A stretch of DNA of 64,000 nt from positions 447,115 to 511,114 of the forward strand of contig NZ_NPKH01000011.1 of NCBI RefSeq assembly GCF_002284535.1. Reading direction: 5' to 3'. Position numbers and translations under genes: made by a program. Shown piece after piece: positions 48,464 to 58,027 of the stretch. Every line of letters begins with the position of its first letter. Position 1 is the stretch's first letter. The notes under the pieces were generated by a model, which saw only the letters and a list, made by a program, of their open reading frames with translations, was not told where the DNA came from and did not search any database. This DNA is from Mesorhizobium wenxiniae (GTDB lineage Bacteria > Pseudomonadota > Alphaproteobacteria > Rhizobiales > Rhizobiaceae).

Positions 48464-50167
48464 ATGGATCGGCGGGCAATTCATCAACCGGCGCGGCCAA
48501 CATTTTCCGAACTGTTCACGCCGAAACTGGTGACGGTGCTCCGCGAGGGCTACACATCAGAGCATTTCAAGGCCGATGCCATCGCCGGACTGACCGTGGC
48601 CATCGTGGCGCTGCCGCTGTCGATGGCGATCGCAATCGCGTCGGGCGTGACGCCGGAGCGCGGGCTCTACACCTCCATCATCGGCGGCTTCCTCGTCTCG
48701 GCGCTCGGCGGCAGCCGCTTCCAGATCGGCGGGCCGGCCGGCGCCTTCATCGTGCTGGTGGCGGCAACGGTGGCGCGGGTCGGTGTCGACGGGTTGCTGC
48801 TGGCGACGATGATGGCCGGCATCTTCCTGCTCGCCATCGGCTATCTCAGGCTTGGCACCTACATCAAGTTCATTCCCTATCCGGTGACCGTCGGCTTCAC
48901 CGCCGGCATCGCCATCATCATCTTCTCCGGCCAGATCGTCGAGCTGTTCGGGCTGAAGCTTGCCGGCAAGGAACCTGGACCGCTGGTGCCGAAGCTGATG
49001 GCGATCGGCGAGGCGGCCGGCACGATCAATCTCGCCGCCACCTTCGTGGCCGTACTGACCATCCTCGCCATTGCCCTGATGAAGCGGTGGCGGCCGAAAT
49101 GGCCAGCCATGCTGATCGCCATAGGTCTGGCTTCGCTTGTCGTAGCGCTGTTTTCCCTGCCTGCCGAAACGATCGGCACGCGCTTCGGCGGCATCCCGCG
49201 CAGCCTGCAAATGCCGGCCTTTCCGCCAATCAGCTTCGCCAGGGTGATCGACGTCCTGCCGGACGCCATAGCCTTTGCGCTGCTCGGCGCGATCGAATCG
49301 CTGTTGTCGGCCGTTGTCGCCGACGGCATGACAGGAAGGCGGCACCGCTCCAATTGCGAACTCGTGGCGCAGGGCTTTGCCAACATCGCGTCCGCCCTGT
49401 TCGGCGGCATCTGCACCACCGGCACCATCGCCCGCACGGCGACCAATGTGCGGGCCGGCGCGCATGGATCGGTTTCGGGCATGATCCACTCGGCCATCCT
49501 GCTTTCTCTGATACTGGTGGCGGCACCGCTGGCCAGCTACATCCCGCTGGCGGCACTGGCCGGCGTGCTGGCGGTGGTGTGCTGGAACATGTTCGAAAAG
49601 CAGGCCTTCCTCACATTGCTGCGGGCTTCGCGTGGCGACGCGCTGGTGCTGCTGGCGACCTTCCTGATCGTCATCTTCCGTGACCTCACCGAAGGCATCG
49701 TCGTCGGTTTCACCCTGGGCTCGATCCTGTTCATCGACCGCATGGCCAAGAGCATCGCCGTCGAGGCCGATCCGTCACTTGTGCAGGAGGATGTCGCCGA
49801 CCAGGCCAGCGCCTACGATGCCAGCGAGGCCAGCGATGCCGACACCGTCGTTTACAGGATTTCGGGCGCCTTCTTCTTCGGCGCCGCCTCGACTGTCGGT
49901 GCGGTGCTCGACCGCATCGCCGACCAGCGCCGGAACTTCATCCTCGACTGCTCGGCGGTGCCGTTCTTCGATTCGACGGCGGCCAATGTCATCGAGGGCG
50001 CCGCGCACAAGGCCAGGCGCGCCGGCGTGCGCTTCATCATATCAGGCGCTTCGCCGCAGACACGTCGCATGCTGATCAACCACGGCGTCAAGCGGCCGCT
50101 GGTGACATACGCCGCCTCGATCAGGGATGCGCGGGCGCAACTGAAGGGCAAACCAGAGACGGATTAG
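48464..50167 (+). CDS. SulP-family anion transporter with STAS domain
   Basis: A 567-residue protein with about 11-12 membrane segments and a C-terminal STAS domain (about 440-560; VVYRISGAFFFGAASTVGAV, FILDCSAVPFFDSTAANVIE). The conserved SulP segments FQIGGPAGAFIVLV and GMTGRRHRSNCELVAQG are visible. It probably moves sulfate, bicarbonate or another anion; no carbonic anhydrase or sulfate gene is adjacent to decide. The start MDRRAIHQPA was taken after ggag-rich sequence. Confidence 0.93.
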   Translation: MDRRAIHQPARPTFSELFTPKLVTVLREGYTSEHFKADAIAGLTVAIVALPLSMAIAIASGVTPERGLYTSIIGGFLVSALGGSRFQIGGPAGAFIVLVAATVARVGVDGLLLATMMAGIFLLAIGYLRLGTYIKFIPYPVTVGFTAGIAIIIFSGQIVELFGLKLAGKEPGPLVPKLMAIGEAAGTINLAATFVAVLTILAIALMKRWRPKWPAMLIAIGLASLVVALFSLPAETIGTRFGGIPRSLQMPAFPPISFARVIDVLPDAIAFALLGAIESLLSAVVADGMTGRRHRSNCELVAQGFANIASALFGGICTTGTIARTATNVRAGAHGSVSGMIHSAILLSLILVAAPLASYIPLAALAGVLAVVCWNMFEKQAFLTLLRASRGDALVLLATFLIVIFRDLTEGIVVGFTLGSILFIDRMAKSIAVEADPSLVQEDVADQASAYDASEASDADTVVYRISGAFFFGAASTVGAVLDRIADQRRNFILDCSAVPFFDSTAANVIEGAAHKARRAGVRFIISGASPQTRRMLINHGVKRPLVTYAASIRDARAQLKGKPETD

Positions 50168-50337
50168 CAACCAGGATTTGCCGGCCGGTATCCCATTGCT
50201 GAATGTCACTTTGATCCATGGCCGACACTCGACAGGTCAAAGGCTGTCATTCGAGAACGACCATAGGCGCGACTGTTGCGAGTATTGGAACACCGGGAGA
50301 GCCTTGGCGCTGCTGGCTGCTGGATCGAGCGGGCATC

Positions 50338-52392
50338 ATGAAACCTTTTGATTTTTGGGCCGTTGTCGGCCGTATGTCCGAGGCGAAATCCAAACCGAGA
50401 TCGGTCGACGGCGCCAGATCGCGCGAGGCCCAGACACCGCGTCAGGAGAAATCGAGCGAAGAGAAGGCATCGACTGCCGAAGCCGCGTCCGAGGTCGTCG
50501 GCGAAGCCGCGCCGCCGCCGGAAGCCGTCGAACCCGATCCACAGCTGACCCCCGAAGAGGCCGAGCGGGCGCGCAAGAAATATCTGCTAAGGCGTTTCTG
50601 GATCAGCGCGCGCGGTTACTGGAGCCGGCGAGGCGACAGTTTCGCCTGGCCGCTCACGATCGGGCTGTTGATCCTGATATGCGTCAATGTCGGTTTCCAG
50701 TATGGGATCAATGTCTGGAACCGCGCGATTTTCGACGCCATCGAGCAACGCAACGCCCGCACCATTTATTTCCTGAGCGCCGTGTTCGTGCCGCTCGTAC
50801 TCGGAAGCGGAAGCCTTGTCGTAGCACAGGTCTATCTTCGCATGACGATCCAGCGCCGCTGGCGTTCGTGGCTCACCACATCAGTCATAGCGCGCTGGCT
50901 CGCCAACGGCCGGTATTATCAGCTGAACCTCGTCGCCGGCGACCACACGAACCCCGAAGCCCGCATCTCGGAGGATCTGCGGATTGCTACCGAATCGCCC
51001 GTCGATTTCATCGCCGGTGTCCTCAACGCGTTTCTGTCGGCCTCGACCTTCATCGTGGTGCTGTGGACGATCGGCGGCGCGCTGACCCTGCCGATCGGAG
51101 GTTCGAGCGTCACCATTCCCGGCTTTCTCGTCGTCACCGCGGTGATCTATGCCGCCATCACCTCCACCTCGATGGTGGTCATTGGCCGCCATTTCGTCCA
51201 TCTCTCCGAGGAGAAAAATCAGGCGGAAGCCGAGTTCCGCTACACGCTGACGCGCGTGCGGGAAAACGGCGAGAGCATCGCATTGCTCGGCGGCGAGGAG
51301 GAGGAGCGCAGCGGCATCGACAAAACGTTCGCCTATGTGCTCGGGCAATGGGCGCTGCTTACAGGCCAGCACATGCGCACGGCGCTGGTGTCGCAGGGGT
51401 CGAGCCTGTTTGCGCCGGTCGTGCCGATCTTGCTTTGCGCGCCAAAATTTCTCGAAGGCAGCATGACCCTCGGGCAGGTCATGCAGGCTGCCTCCGCCTT
51501 CGCCATCGTGCAGGGCGCGTTCGGATGGCTGGTCGACAACTACCCCCGTCTTGCCGGTTGGAACGCCTCCGCGCGGCGCATAGCCTCGCTGATGATGTCG
51601 CTCGACGGGCTCGAGCGCGCGGAACAGAGCGACACCCTGGGCCGCATCCAGCACGGCGAAACCGAAGACGGTGCGATGCTCAGCCTGAACAATCTCTCCG
51701 TGTCGCTCGACGACGGCACCGGCGTGGTCAAGGAGACCGAGGTCGAGATCGAGCCGGGCGAGCGGGTACTGGTTTCAGGCGAATCCGGCACAGGCAAGAG
51801 CACGCTGGTGCGGGCCGTCGCGGGTCTGTGGCCGTGGGGCGGCGGCAGCGTCGATTTCCATGCCGACAGCCGGCTGTTCATGTTGCCCCAACGCCCCTAT
51901 GTCCCGATAGGGACGCTTCGCCGCGCGGTCGCCTATCCCGCCCCCGCCGACAACTGGACGATTGCCGAGATCAACGTCGCCCTCGAGAAGGTGGGCCTCG
52001 ATTATCTGAAGGGCAAGATCGAGGAAGACGCGCCCTGGGACCAGATCTTGTCGGGCGGCGAAAAGCAGCGGCTCGCCTTCGCACGTCTGCTCTTGCACAG
52101 TCCCGATATCATCGTGCTGGACGAAGCGACGTCGGCGCTCGACGAGAAGAGCCAGGACAAGATGATGGAGACGGTGATCCACGAATTGCCTGATGTCACC
52201 ATCATCAGCGTGGCGCACCGCGCCGAGCTGGAAGCCTACCACAGCCGCAAGATCACCCTGGAGCGGCGCGAGGGCGGCGCGATTCTTGTCAGCGACATCG
52301 ACCTTGTTTCGCGCAAGGGCAGACGGAACTTGCTCGCGCGCGCCTTGTGGGGCACCGGCGCTCCGATCGAAAAGCCGCATGAGTTGGAGTAA
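50338..52392 (+). CDS. SbmA/BacA-like ABC transporter with fused ATPase (YddA type)
   Basis: A protein of about 684 residues. A charged, Pro/Ala-rich N-terminal tail is followed by an ABC_membrane_2 domain (about 90-400; LLILICVNVGFQYGINVWNR) and an ATPase (LVSGESGTGKSTLVRAV, ILSGGEKQRLAFARL, IIVLDEATSALDE). These class D proteins import peptides or cobalamin or export lipids; rhizobial BacA lacks the ATPase. The start is uncertain: ATGs at 50218, 50338 and 50374 are possible; 50338 is chosen for its gagcgg site. Confidence 0.88.
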   Translation: MKPFDFWAVVGRMSEAKSKPRSVDGARSREAQTPRQEKSSEEKASTAEAASEVVGEAAPPPEAVEPDPQLTPEEAERARKKYLLRRFWISARGYWSRRGDSFAWPLTIGLLILICVNVGFQYGINVWNRAIFDAIEQRNARTIYFLSAVFVPLVLGSGSLVVAQVYLRMTIQRRWRSWLTTSVIARWLANGRYYQLNLVAGDHTNPEARISEDLRIATESPVDFIAGVLNAFLSASTFIVVLWTIGGALTLPIGGSSVTIPGFLVVTAVIYAAITSTSMVVIGRHFVHLSEEKNQAEAEFRYTLTRVRENGESIALLGGEEEERSGIDKTFAYVLGQWALLTGQHMRTALVSQGSSLFAPVVPILLCAPKFLEGSMTLGQVMQAASAFAIVQGAFGWLVDNYPRLAGWNASARRIASLMMSLDGLERAEQSDTLGRIQHGETEDGAMLSLNNLSVSLDDGTGVVKETEVEIEPGERVLVSGESGTGKSTLVRAVAGLWPWGGGSVDFHADSRLFMLPQRPYVPIGTLRRAVAYPAPADNWTIAEINVALEKVGLDYLKGKIEEDAPWDQILSGGEKQRLAFARLLLHSPDIIVLDEATSALDEKSQDKMMETVIHELPDVTIISVAHRAELEAYHSRKITLERREGGAILVSDIDLVSRKGRRNLLARALWGTGAPIEKPHELE

Positions 52393-52724
52393 GGCGGCGC
52401 CATGCCAAAACTGAAATCCACCCGGTCTCCCCGGGGGACGGGTCAAGTATACGCTGTGGGAGGGAAGCCGTCGCGTCGTACGCACCACTTAAGCAATCAG
52501 GCATCGAGCGGGCGTCCGTAAGCCGGCGCCAGCGGCCAGGCAAAACCCCGCTATTCGGCGGCCTTGCCGCCCCACAGTCACGGCCCAGTGGTCGAACCCG
52601 TATTCCAGCGTCGGCTTGACTATGCGGAAAAGGGCGGCAGGTCGGTCTGACTGTCCCGAATTGCCCTTCGCAATTCGGTTGGCAATCCGGGTGAGAGGCT
52701 ATTCGCTAAATGCAATAGCGCCAA
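52393..52724. other. Intergenic stretch with one inverted repeat
   Basis: No gene. A perfect stem ccgaattg (52656-52663) / caattcgg (52671-52678) with loop cccttcg lies beyond the 3' end of the CHAD gene, but it is not followed by a T-run on the minus strand. Nothing else is seen. Confidence 0.5.
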
Positions 52725-53666
52725 TCAGCCGCCGGGCGCGGCAGCGTCCTCCTGCGACGCAGCGGCCAGATCGTCGCGCGCCTTGCGCGCGAGTTTCCTT
52801 GTCGAGCGCCTGGGGCTGTCGCCGAACAGATCGGCGGCGGCGGCGAGACAGGTCTTTTTCAGGCTTTTCTCCGAGCGCTTCAACAGCTTGCTCAGGAGCC
52901 GCGTTTCTTGAGGAGAGCCGAGCGGCCGGTCGGCGGCATCGAGAAGCGTACGCAGGACGAACACATCATGCAGTTCGCCCAGTGTTTCGCCGAGTTCGTC
53001 GACCGCCTTGCGCCGGGCCTTGATCGGCATCGGCCACAGCCTTCCGAGCAACGAGAGATGCATGCCGTGGGTCTTTGCTGCCTTGCGCAGATCGTGGAAA
53101 TCGTCGGCCCCGCCGCGGGAGCTTGCCTTGTCCAGCGCCTTTCTGGCGCGACGCAGAGTGATGCGGGCGCCTTCGGCAAGCACATCGGCGGCCTGTTCGG
53201 GCTGGTCGGGCAAGGCCAGCATATCGATCCGGCTGATGCCCTCCTCGCAAGCGGCAATCGCGGCAGTTATTGCAGCGTCGAGGCCGACACCGCCATGCAA
53301 TTCGTGCTGACGCGCGACGAGCGTCTCGCGCACCGCATCGAGACCGCCGCCGGCGCTCTGTTCGGGAAAGCTTGCTGCCAGCCGGTCGATGGTTTCAACC
53401 AGCGCGGTCGCCTCGCGCGGACCGGCAAGCAGGGCTGCCACCTGTCGGTAGCACTGGTTCTCGGTCAGGCAGAACGTTTCGTCGCCGGAACGGACCAGGC
53501 GCAGCAAGGCACGCGCGTTCTTCAGCCGCTTGCGGCATTTGTGCAGCGCCTGCTCCGGCCTGTCATGCGCCGCGTCCAGGTGGACCAGCGCCTTGCCGAT
53601 CTCCTCGGCGAGGATGCGCCTGACCTCCCCGGTCAACGGCAGGCGCGGATCGATGCGATAACTCAT
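52725..53666 (-). CDS. CHAD domain protein
   Basis: A 313-residue all-helical protein with the CHAD signature: conserved His/Lys/Arg such as ALHKCRKRLKNARALLRLVR, DFHDLRKAAKTHGMHLSLLG and RRKAVDELGETLGELHDVFV. CHAD domains bind polyphosphate. Its ATG overlaps the CYTH gene stop by four bases (ATGA), so the two work together; in many bacteria CYTH and CHAD are fused or paired. Ends in an acidic/basic tail. Confidence 0.9.
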   Translation of the reverse strand: MSYRIDPRLPLTGEVRRILAEEIGKALVHLDAAHDRPEQALHKCRKRLKNARALLRLVRSGDETFCLTENQCYRQVAALLAGPREATALVETIDRLAASFPEQSAGGGLDAVRETLVARQHELHGGVGLDAAITAAIAACEEGISRIDMLALPDQPEQAADVLAEGARITLRRARKALDKASSRGGADDFHDLRKAAKTHGMHLSLLGRLWPMPIKARRKAVDELGETLGELHDVFVLRTLLDAADRPLGSPQETRLLSKLLKRSEKSLKKTCLAAAADLFGDSPRRSTRKLARKARDDLAAASQEDAAAPGG

Positions 53667-54136
53667 GCGGCGATCTCCGGAATCCCCCCGAGGGCGAGCG
53701 ACGCGTTATAAAACCTCTGCTCGCCGGTAACTTCGCGGCCGAGCCAGTCTGGCAGCAGTTCGTCCGGCACGTCCTCGGGCGTCTCAAGCTCGGCAACCAC
53801 CAGCCCCGCAAGCATCCCGCCGAAGACATCGACTTCATAGAGATGGCCGCGATGCCTAACATGGTGGCGTGTCTTCTCGATGACATGTCCGATCGCGAAG
53901 GCCTGCATCTCTTCCGCCTCCGCCAGAGGGATCGGATATTCGAATTCGTCGCGTTCGCGGACCTTGCTGCCGAATTTGAGCGTCAGCTTTGCCGAGGCGC
54001 CGTTGCTGACGCGCACGCGCACCGAGCGGTCCGGTGTGGCGGCGAGATAGAACTGGCGAATGCGGATGTCCCCTTCGACCAAATCCCGCCACTCATTGCC
54101 GGAGACCAGGAACTTGCGCTCGATTTCCTTGACCAT
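53663..54136 (-). CDS. CYTH-domain triphosphate tunnel enzyme
   Basis: A 157-residue protein. The ExExK-type motif is VKEIERKFLVSG at the N-terminus, followed by alternating acidic/basic strands (IRIRQFYLAATPDRSVRVRV, LTLKFGSKVRERDEFEYPI) and HLYEVDVFGG. CYTH enzymes hydrolyse inorganic triphosphate or make cAMP; next to CHAD a (tri)polyphosphatase is more likely. The ATG overlaps the CHAD gene on the downstream side. Confidence 0.9.
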   Translation of the reverse strand: MVKEIERKFLVSGNEWRDLVEGDIRIRQFYLAATPDRSVRVRVSNGASAKLTLKFGSKVRERDEFEYPIPLAEAEEMQAFAIGHVIEKTRHHVRHRGHLYEVDVFGGMLAGLVVAELETPEDVPDELLPDWLGREVTGEQRFYNASLALGGIPEIAA

Positions 54137-54197
54137 GGTTTCGCACTAAAGCGCCTGCGGCTGGAGATGGCAAGGTGGACACGGCTTAGGGTTGACC

Positions 54198-54217
54198 TTA
54201 ATCATTCGATTGATTAA
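54198..54217. promoter_or_regulatory. Inverted repeat before the CecR-like regulator
   Basis: Arms ttaatca (54198-54204) and tgattaa (54211-54217), 6-bp spacer, lie 10 bases before the ATG. This is a good candidate for the operator of this TetR-type protein. Confidence 0.6.
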
Positions 54218-54227
54218 ATTGCTGATC

Positions 54228-54926
54228 ATGGCCAAACTAACGAACGCCAAAATTCCACGTCGCGAGACGTCTCCCGCCGACATGACGCGCGCGGCACTTG
54301 TCCGCGCGGCGCTGAAGCTGTTCGGACGACAAGGCTTCGACGGGACCTCGACGCGAGAGATCGCGGCTGAAGCCAAGGCCAATATCGGCTCGATCGCCTA
54401 TCATTTCGGCGGCAAGGAAGGGCTTCGCGCGGCAGCGGCCGATTATATCGTCGACACCATCCAGACCATTGCCGGCCAGGCGATCGGCAACCTGCAGGCG
54501 CCGAGCGATTCAGAGGCGGGCGACCCCGAAGCGGCGCGGGCACAACTGTTCACCGCTTTGGAGCGGATGGTGGCCTTCGTCGTGGCTAGGCCGGAGGCCG
54601 GTGAGATCGTGCAGTTCGTCCTGCGTGAACTTTCGCATCCGACGGCTGCACTCGACCGCATCTATGACGGCGTGTTCGAGCCGACGCATCGCCGGCTCTG
54701 CCTGGTCTGGGAGCAGGCGACGGGCGAGCCGGCCGAAAGCGAGGCTACCCGACTCACCGTGTTCACGCTGATCGGCCAAGTCGTCTATTTCCGCATCGGT
54801 CGCGAGGCGGTGATGCGCCGCATGGGCTGGCGCGCGATCGGCGACGCCGAGGCTGTCAAGATTGCGGCGACGGTGACGGATAACCTTGGGGCCATATTGG
54901 CCGCCCGGAAGGATCGTAGGTCATGA
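54228..54926 (+). CDS. TetR-family regulator, CecR-like
   Basis: A 232-residue repressor. The TetR HTH lies at about 20-65 (ALKLFGRQGFDGTSTREIAA and GSIAYHFGGKEGL), followed by a DUF1956-type ligand domain. E. coli CecR (YbiH) controls the ybhGFSR efflux genes and has the same gene order. The start MAKLTNAKIPRRE was preferred over a 12-codon extension. Its stop overlaps the next ATG (ATGA), so it is the first gene of the efflux operon. Confidence 0.87.
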   Translation: MAKLTNAKIPRRETSPADMTRAALVRAALKLFGRQGFDGTSTREIAAEAKANIGSIAYHFGGKEGLRAAAADYIVDTIQTIAGQAIGNLQAPSDSEAGDPEAARAQLFTALERMVAFVVARPEAGEIVQFVLRELSHPTAALDRIYDGVFEPTHRRLCLVWEQATGEPAESEATRLTVFTLIGQVVYFRIGREAVMRRMGWRAIGDAEAVKIAATVTDNLGAILAARKDRRS

Positions 54927-55876
54927 GTTTCCTCTGCTCTCTGCCGCTCGCCGCTCTGCTTTTCAGCGCCTGCGCACCAGCGGCACCACTCGCCGTCGGC
55001 TATGTCGAGGGCGACTATGTGCTGCTCGCGCCGATCGAGGTGGCGCAGGTGGAGACGATTTCGGTCAAGCGCGGCGACCGCGTCGTGCCGGGCACGCCGA
55101 TGGTGACGCTGGAAAGCGCCGATGCAAGAATAGCCGTCGTGCAAGCCGAGGCGGCCCTTGCCCAGGCGCAGGCGCAACTTGCCGACCTGCAGGTCGGCAA
55201 ACGGCCGGAAGAGATTGAGGTGCTCAAGGCGCAGGTCGACATGGCCAAGGCGCAGGCCGCCGACGCCAAACGCAGATACACCCGCGCCAGCGACCTGTTC
55301 AAACGCGGCACCGGCACGCAGGCCGATTTTGACACCGCCTCGGCCACTCTGGAGACAGCCAATGCGCAGGTCGGCCAGGCGGAAGCCAATCTCGCCGTCG
55401 GCGGCCTGCCGGCACGGCCCGAAACGATCAAGGCGGCCGAGAATCAGGTCAGCCAAGCGCAATCAGCGCTGGAGCAAGCGCGATGGCGGCTGTCGAAGCG
55501 CGTGCTGGCGGCGCCGTCGCCCGGCCGCGTCAACGATGTGATCCGCAATCCGGGCGACACGGCCGGCCCGACCGCGCCGGTCATTTCGATGCTGCCGGAC
55601 GGCGCTGTGAAGCTCAGCGTCTATGTGCCGGAAAGTGCGTTCTCGTCGGTGAAAGTCGGCACGCTGCTTAATGTTCATTGCGACGGCTGCGGGCCGGACG
55701 TGAAGGCGCGCATCAGCTATGTGTCGCCGGACCCGGAGTTCACCCCACCGGTGATCTACTCGCTCGAGACCCGGCAGAAGCTGGTCTATCTGGTCGAGGC
55801 GCGGCCGGAGGGCGACTCCAGCGCGCTGCAACCGGGGCAGATCGTCGATGTCGATCTGGCGGATATCGGCAAATGA
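54923..55876 (+). CDS. HlyD-family periplasmic adaptor (YbhG-like)
   Basis: A 317-residue membrane-fusion protein. A lipoprotein-like signal LAALLFSAC is at the N-terminus; a biotinyl-lipoyl-like beta domain (VETISVKRGDRVVPGTPMVT), a long coiled coil (about 60-190) and a beta-barrel domain (VKLSVYVPESAFSSVKVG) follow. It links the inner-membrane pump to an outer-membrane channel, whose gene is not nearby. It overlaps both neighbours by ATGA. Confidence 0.9.
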   Translation: MSFLCSLPLAALLFSACAPAAPLAVGYVEGDYVLLAPIEVAQVETISVKRGDRVVPGTPMVTLESADARIAVVQAEAALAQAQAQLADLQVGKRPEEIEVLKAQVDMAKAQAADAKRRYTRASDLFKRGTGTQADFDTASATLETANAQVGQAEANLAVGGLPARPETIKAAENQVSQAQSALEQARWRLSKRVLAAPSPGRVNDVIRNPGDTAGPTAPVISMLPDGAVKLSVYVPESAFSSVKVGTLLNVHCDGCGPDVKARISYVSPDPEFTPPVIYSLETRQKLVYLVEARPEGDSSALQPGQIVDVDLADIGK

Positions 55877-56793
55877 ACGCCATCGATGTCCATGGCCTGG
55901 TCAAGCGTTTTGGTGACAAGACCGTCGTAGACCATGTGACGATGACGGTGGCCGAAGGCGAGATCGTCGGCTTCCTCGGCCCGAACGGCTCGGGCAAGAC
56001 GACGACCATCCGCATCATGTGCGGCCTGCTGACGCCGGACGAGGGCGAAGGCACGGTGCTCGGCTTCGACATCCGCAGCGACAGTCTGAGAATCAAGCGT
56101 GAAGTCGGCTATATGACGCAGAAATTCTCGTTCTACGAGGATCTGACCATCGCCGAGAACCTTGAATTCGTGGCGCGGCTCTATGGGTTGAAGCCGCTTA
56201 ACGAGCATGTCGGCAGGACGCTGGAAGATCTTGGCCTCACCTCGCGCAAGGACCAGTTGGCCGGTACGCTGTCCGGTGGCTGGAAGCAGCGGCTGGCACT
56301 GGCCGCATGCATCATGCACAAGCCCAGATTGCTGTTGCTCGATGAGCCGACGGCGGGCGTCGACCCGAAGGCGCGGCGCGAATTCTGGGACGAGATCCAT
56401 AGGCTGGCCAGCGGCGGACTGACCGTTCTGGTCTCCACGCATTACATGGACGAGGCCGAGCGCTGCCACCGCATCAGCTATATCTCCTACGGCAAGATGC
56501 TGGCCACCGGCACGGTCGACGAGGTGGTCAGGAATGCCGGCCTGACGACCTTCGTCGTGCAGGGCCCGCAGCTCGATCGGGTTGCTGCCGCACTCAGCGG
56601 CCGCTCCGGCGTCGACCAGGTGGCGCCGTTCGGCGCGACGCTGCATGTCGTCGGCTCCGACAGGAAAGCGCTTAAGGCAGCACTTGCCGATGTCGAGAAA
56701 CATCACAAAGGCGTCACGGTTTCGCCGGGCGAAACCAGCCTTGAGGATGTGTTCATCCAGTTCATGTCCGACTCGAAGGACAACATGGGATGA
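55873..56793 (+). CDS. ABC-2 efflux ATP-binding protein (YbhF-like, single ATPase domain)
   Basis: A 306-residue ATPase: Walker A FLGPNGSGKTTTIRIM, signature GTLSGGWKQRLALAAC, Walker [15 protein letters not shown]. coli YbhF has two such domains, here there is one, so two copies probably dimerise. The start MNAIDVHGLVKRF overlaps the adaptor stop (ATGA) and lies inside a longer irrelevant frame. Confidence 0.9.
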   Translation: MNAIDVHGLVKRFGDKTVVDHVTMTVAEGEIVGFLGPNGSGKTTTIRIMCGLLTPDEGEGTVLGFDIRSDSLRIKREVGYMTQKFSFYEDLTIAENLEFVARLYGLKPLNEHVGRTLEDLGLTSRKDQLAGTLSGGWKQRLALAACIMHKPRLLLLDEPTAGVDPKARREFWDEIHRLASGGLTVLVSTHYMDEAERCHRISYISYGKMLATGTVDEVVRNAGLTTFVVQGPQLDRVAAALSGRSGVDQVAPFGATLHVVGSDRKALKAALADVEKHHKGVTVSPGETSLEDVFIQFMSDSKDNMG

Positions 56794-57938
56794 GAAGCGG
56801 GATAAACAGCGTCTTTTCCTTCGCCAGGCTCGGCGCGCTGCTGATCAAGGAGTTCATCCAGATGCGGCGCGACCGCATCACCTTCGCCATGATGCTGGGC
56901 GTGCCGCTGATGCAGCTCGTGCTGTTCGGCTACGCCATCAACAACGATCCGAAGAGCCTGCCGGCAGCCTTGGTGGCGATGAGCAGCGATCCCTACACGC
57001 GGGCCATGGTCTCGGCGCTGCAGACCACCGGCTATTACAGGTTCGACCATGTCGTGCAAAGTGCCGCCGAGGCCGAATTCCTGATGGCGCGTGGCGACGT
57101 CGCCTTCGTCGTCACCATTCCCACCGATTTTGCCCGGCGCGTCGAGCGCGGCGACCAGCCGCAAATCCTGATCGAGGCTGATGCGACCGACCCGGCGGTC
57201 GCCAGCGGCGCCATCTCGACGCTCGGCACCGTGGCCAACCACGCGCTGCTCCGGGCGCGCGGCATGCAGGAAACGGCCGCCGAGACCGCCCGAGGCCAGC
57301 TCGAGGTCGTTGTCCACCGACGCTACAATCCGGAAGGCATTTCGCAATACAACATCGTGCCCGGCCTGCTCGGCGTCATCCTGCAGATGACGATGGTGAT
57401 GATGACCTCGATCGCGCTGACACGCGAGACCGAGCGCGGCACGATGGAGAATCTTCTGGCGATGCCCTCCAGCCCGCTCGAGATCATGCTGGGCAAGGTG
57501 CTGCCCTATCTGGTGGTCGGCGCCGTTCAAGTGGTGGTGGTGCTGGCGGCGGCCAAGCTGCTGTTTGGCGTTCCCTTCACCGGGTCGTTGTCACTGCTGC
57601 TATCGGCGGTTCTGGTCTTCGTGCTGGCGCTGGTGCTGCTCGGCTACACCATCTCAACGATGGCGCGCACGCAGATGCAGGCACTCCAGCTCACCTTCTT
57701 CTTCTTCCTGCCCTCGATCCTGTTGTCGGGCTTCATGTTCCCCTATCGCGGCATGCCTGGCTGGGCGCAGATCTTCGGCGAGATTCTGCCGCTGACGCAT
57801 TTCCTTCGCATCATCCGCGCGGTGATGCTGAAAGGCGCCGACCTGCCGGCGGTCGCAACCGAAATCGGCTGGCTCGTCGTGTTCGTGGCGCTATTTGCCG
57901 GCGTGGCGCTGGTGCGGTTCCGCCGCACTCTGGACTAG
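56790..57938 (+). CDS. ABC-2 efflux permease (YbhS-like)
   Basis: A 382-residue permease with one N-terminal helix, a large periplasmic domain (about 45-180) and five C-terminal helices, ending in the YbhS/YbhR motif FMFPYRGMPGWAQIFGEILP. Only one permease is present where E. coli has ybhS and ybhR. Last gene of the CecR-type operon; the cargo may be a drug or another small toxic compound. Confidence 0.9.
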   Translation: MRSGINSVFSFARLGALLIKEFIQMRRDRITFAMMLGVPLMQLVLFGYAINNDPKSLPAALVAMSSDPYTRAMVSALQTTGYYRFDHVVQSAAEAEFLMARGDVAFVVTIPTDFARRVERGDQPQILIEADATDPAVASGAISTLGTVANHALLRARGMQETAAETARGQLEVVVHRRYNPEGISQYNIVPGLLGVILQMTMVMMTSIALTRETERGTMENLLAMPSSPLEIMLGKVLPYLVVGAVQVVVVLAAAKLLFGVPFTGSLSLLLSAVLVFVLALVLLGYTISTMARTQMQALQLTFFFFLPSILLSGFMFPYRGMPGWAQIFGEILPLTHFLRIIRAVMLKGADLPAVATEIGWLVVFVALFAGVALVRFRRTLD

Positions 57939-58027
57939 TCCAGCTCAAGCAGCCTACGCAAATGGCCGAGATGGGTGGAGTGCGGAGTTCCAACGCGAAC
58001 AGCAGCTCAGCTCACTTGGATGCATGA

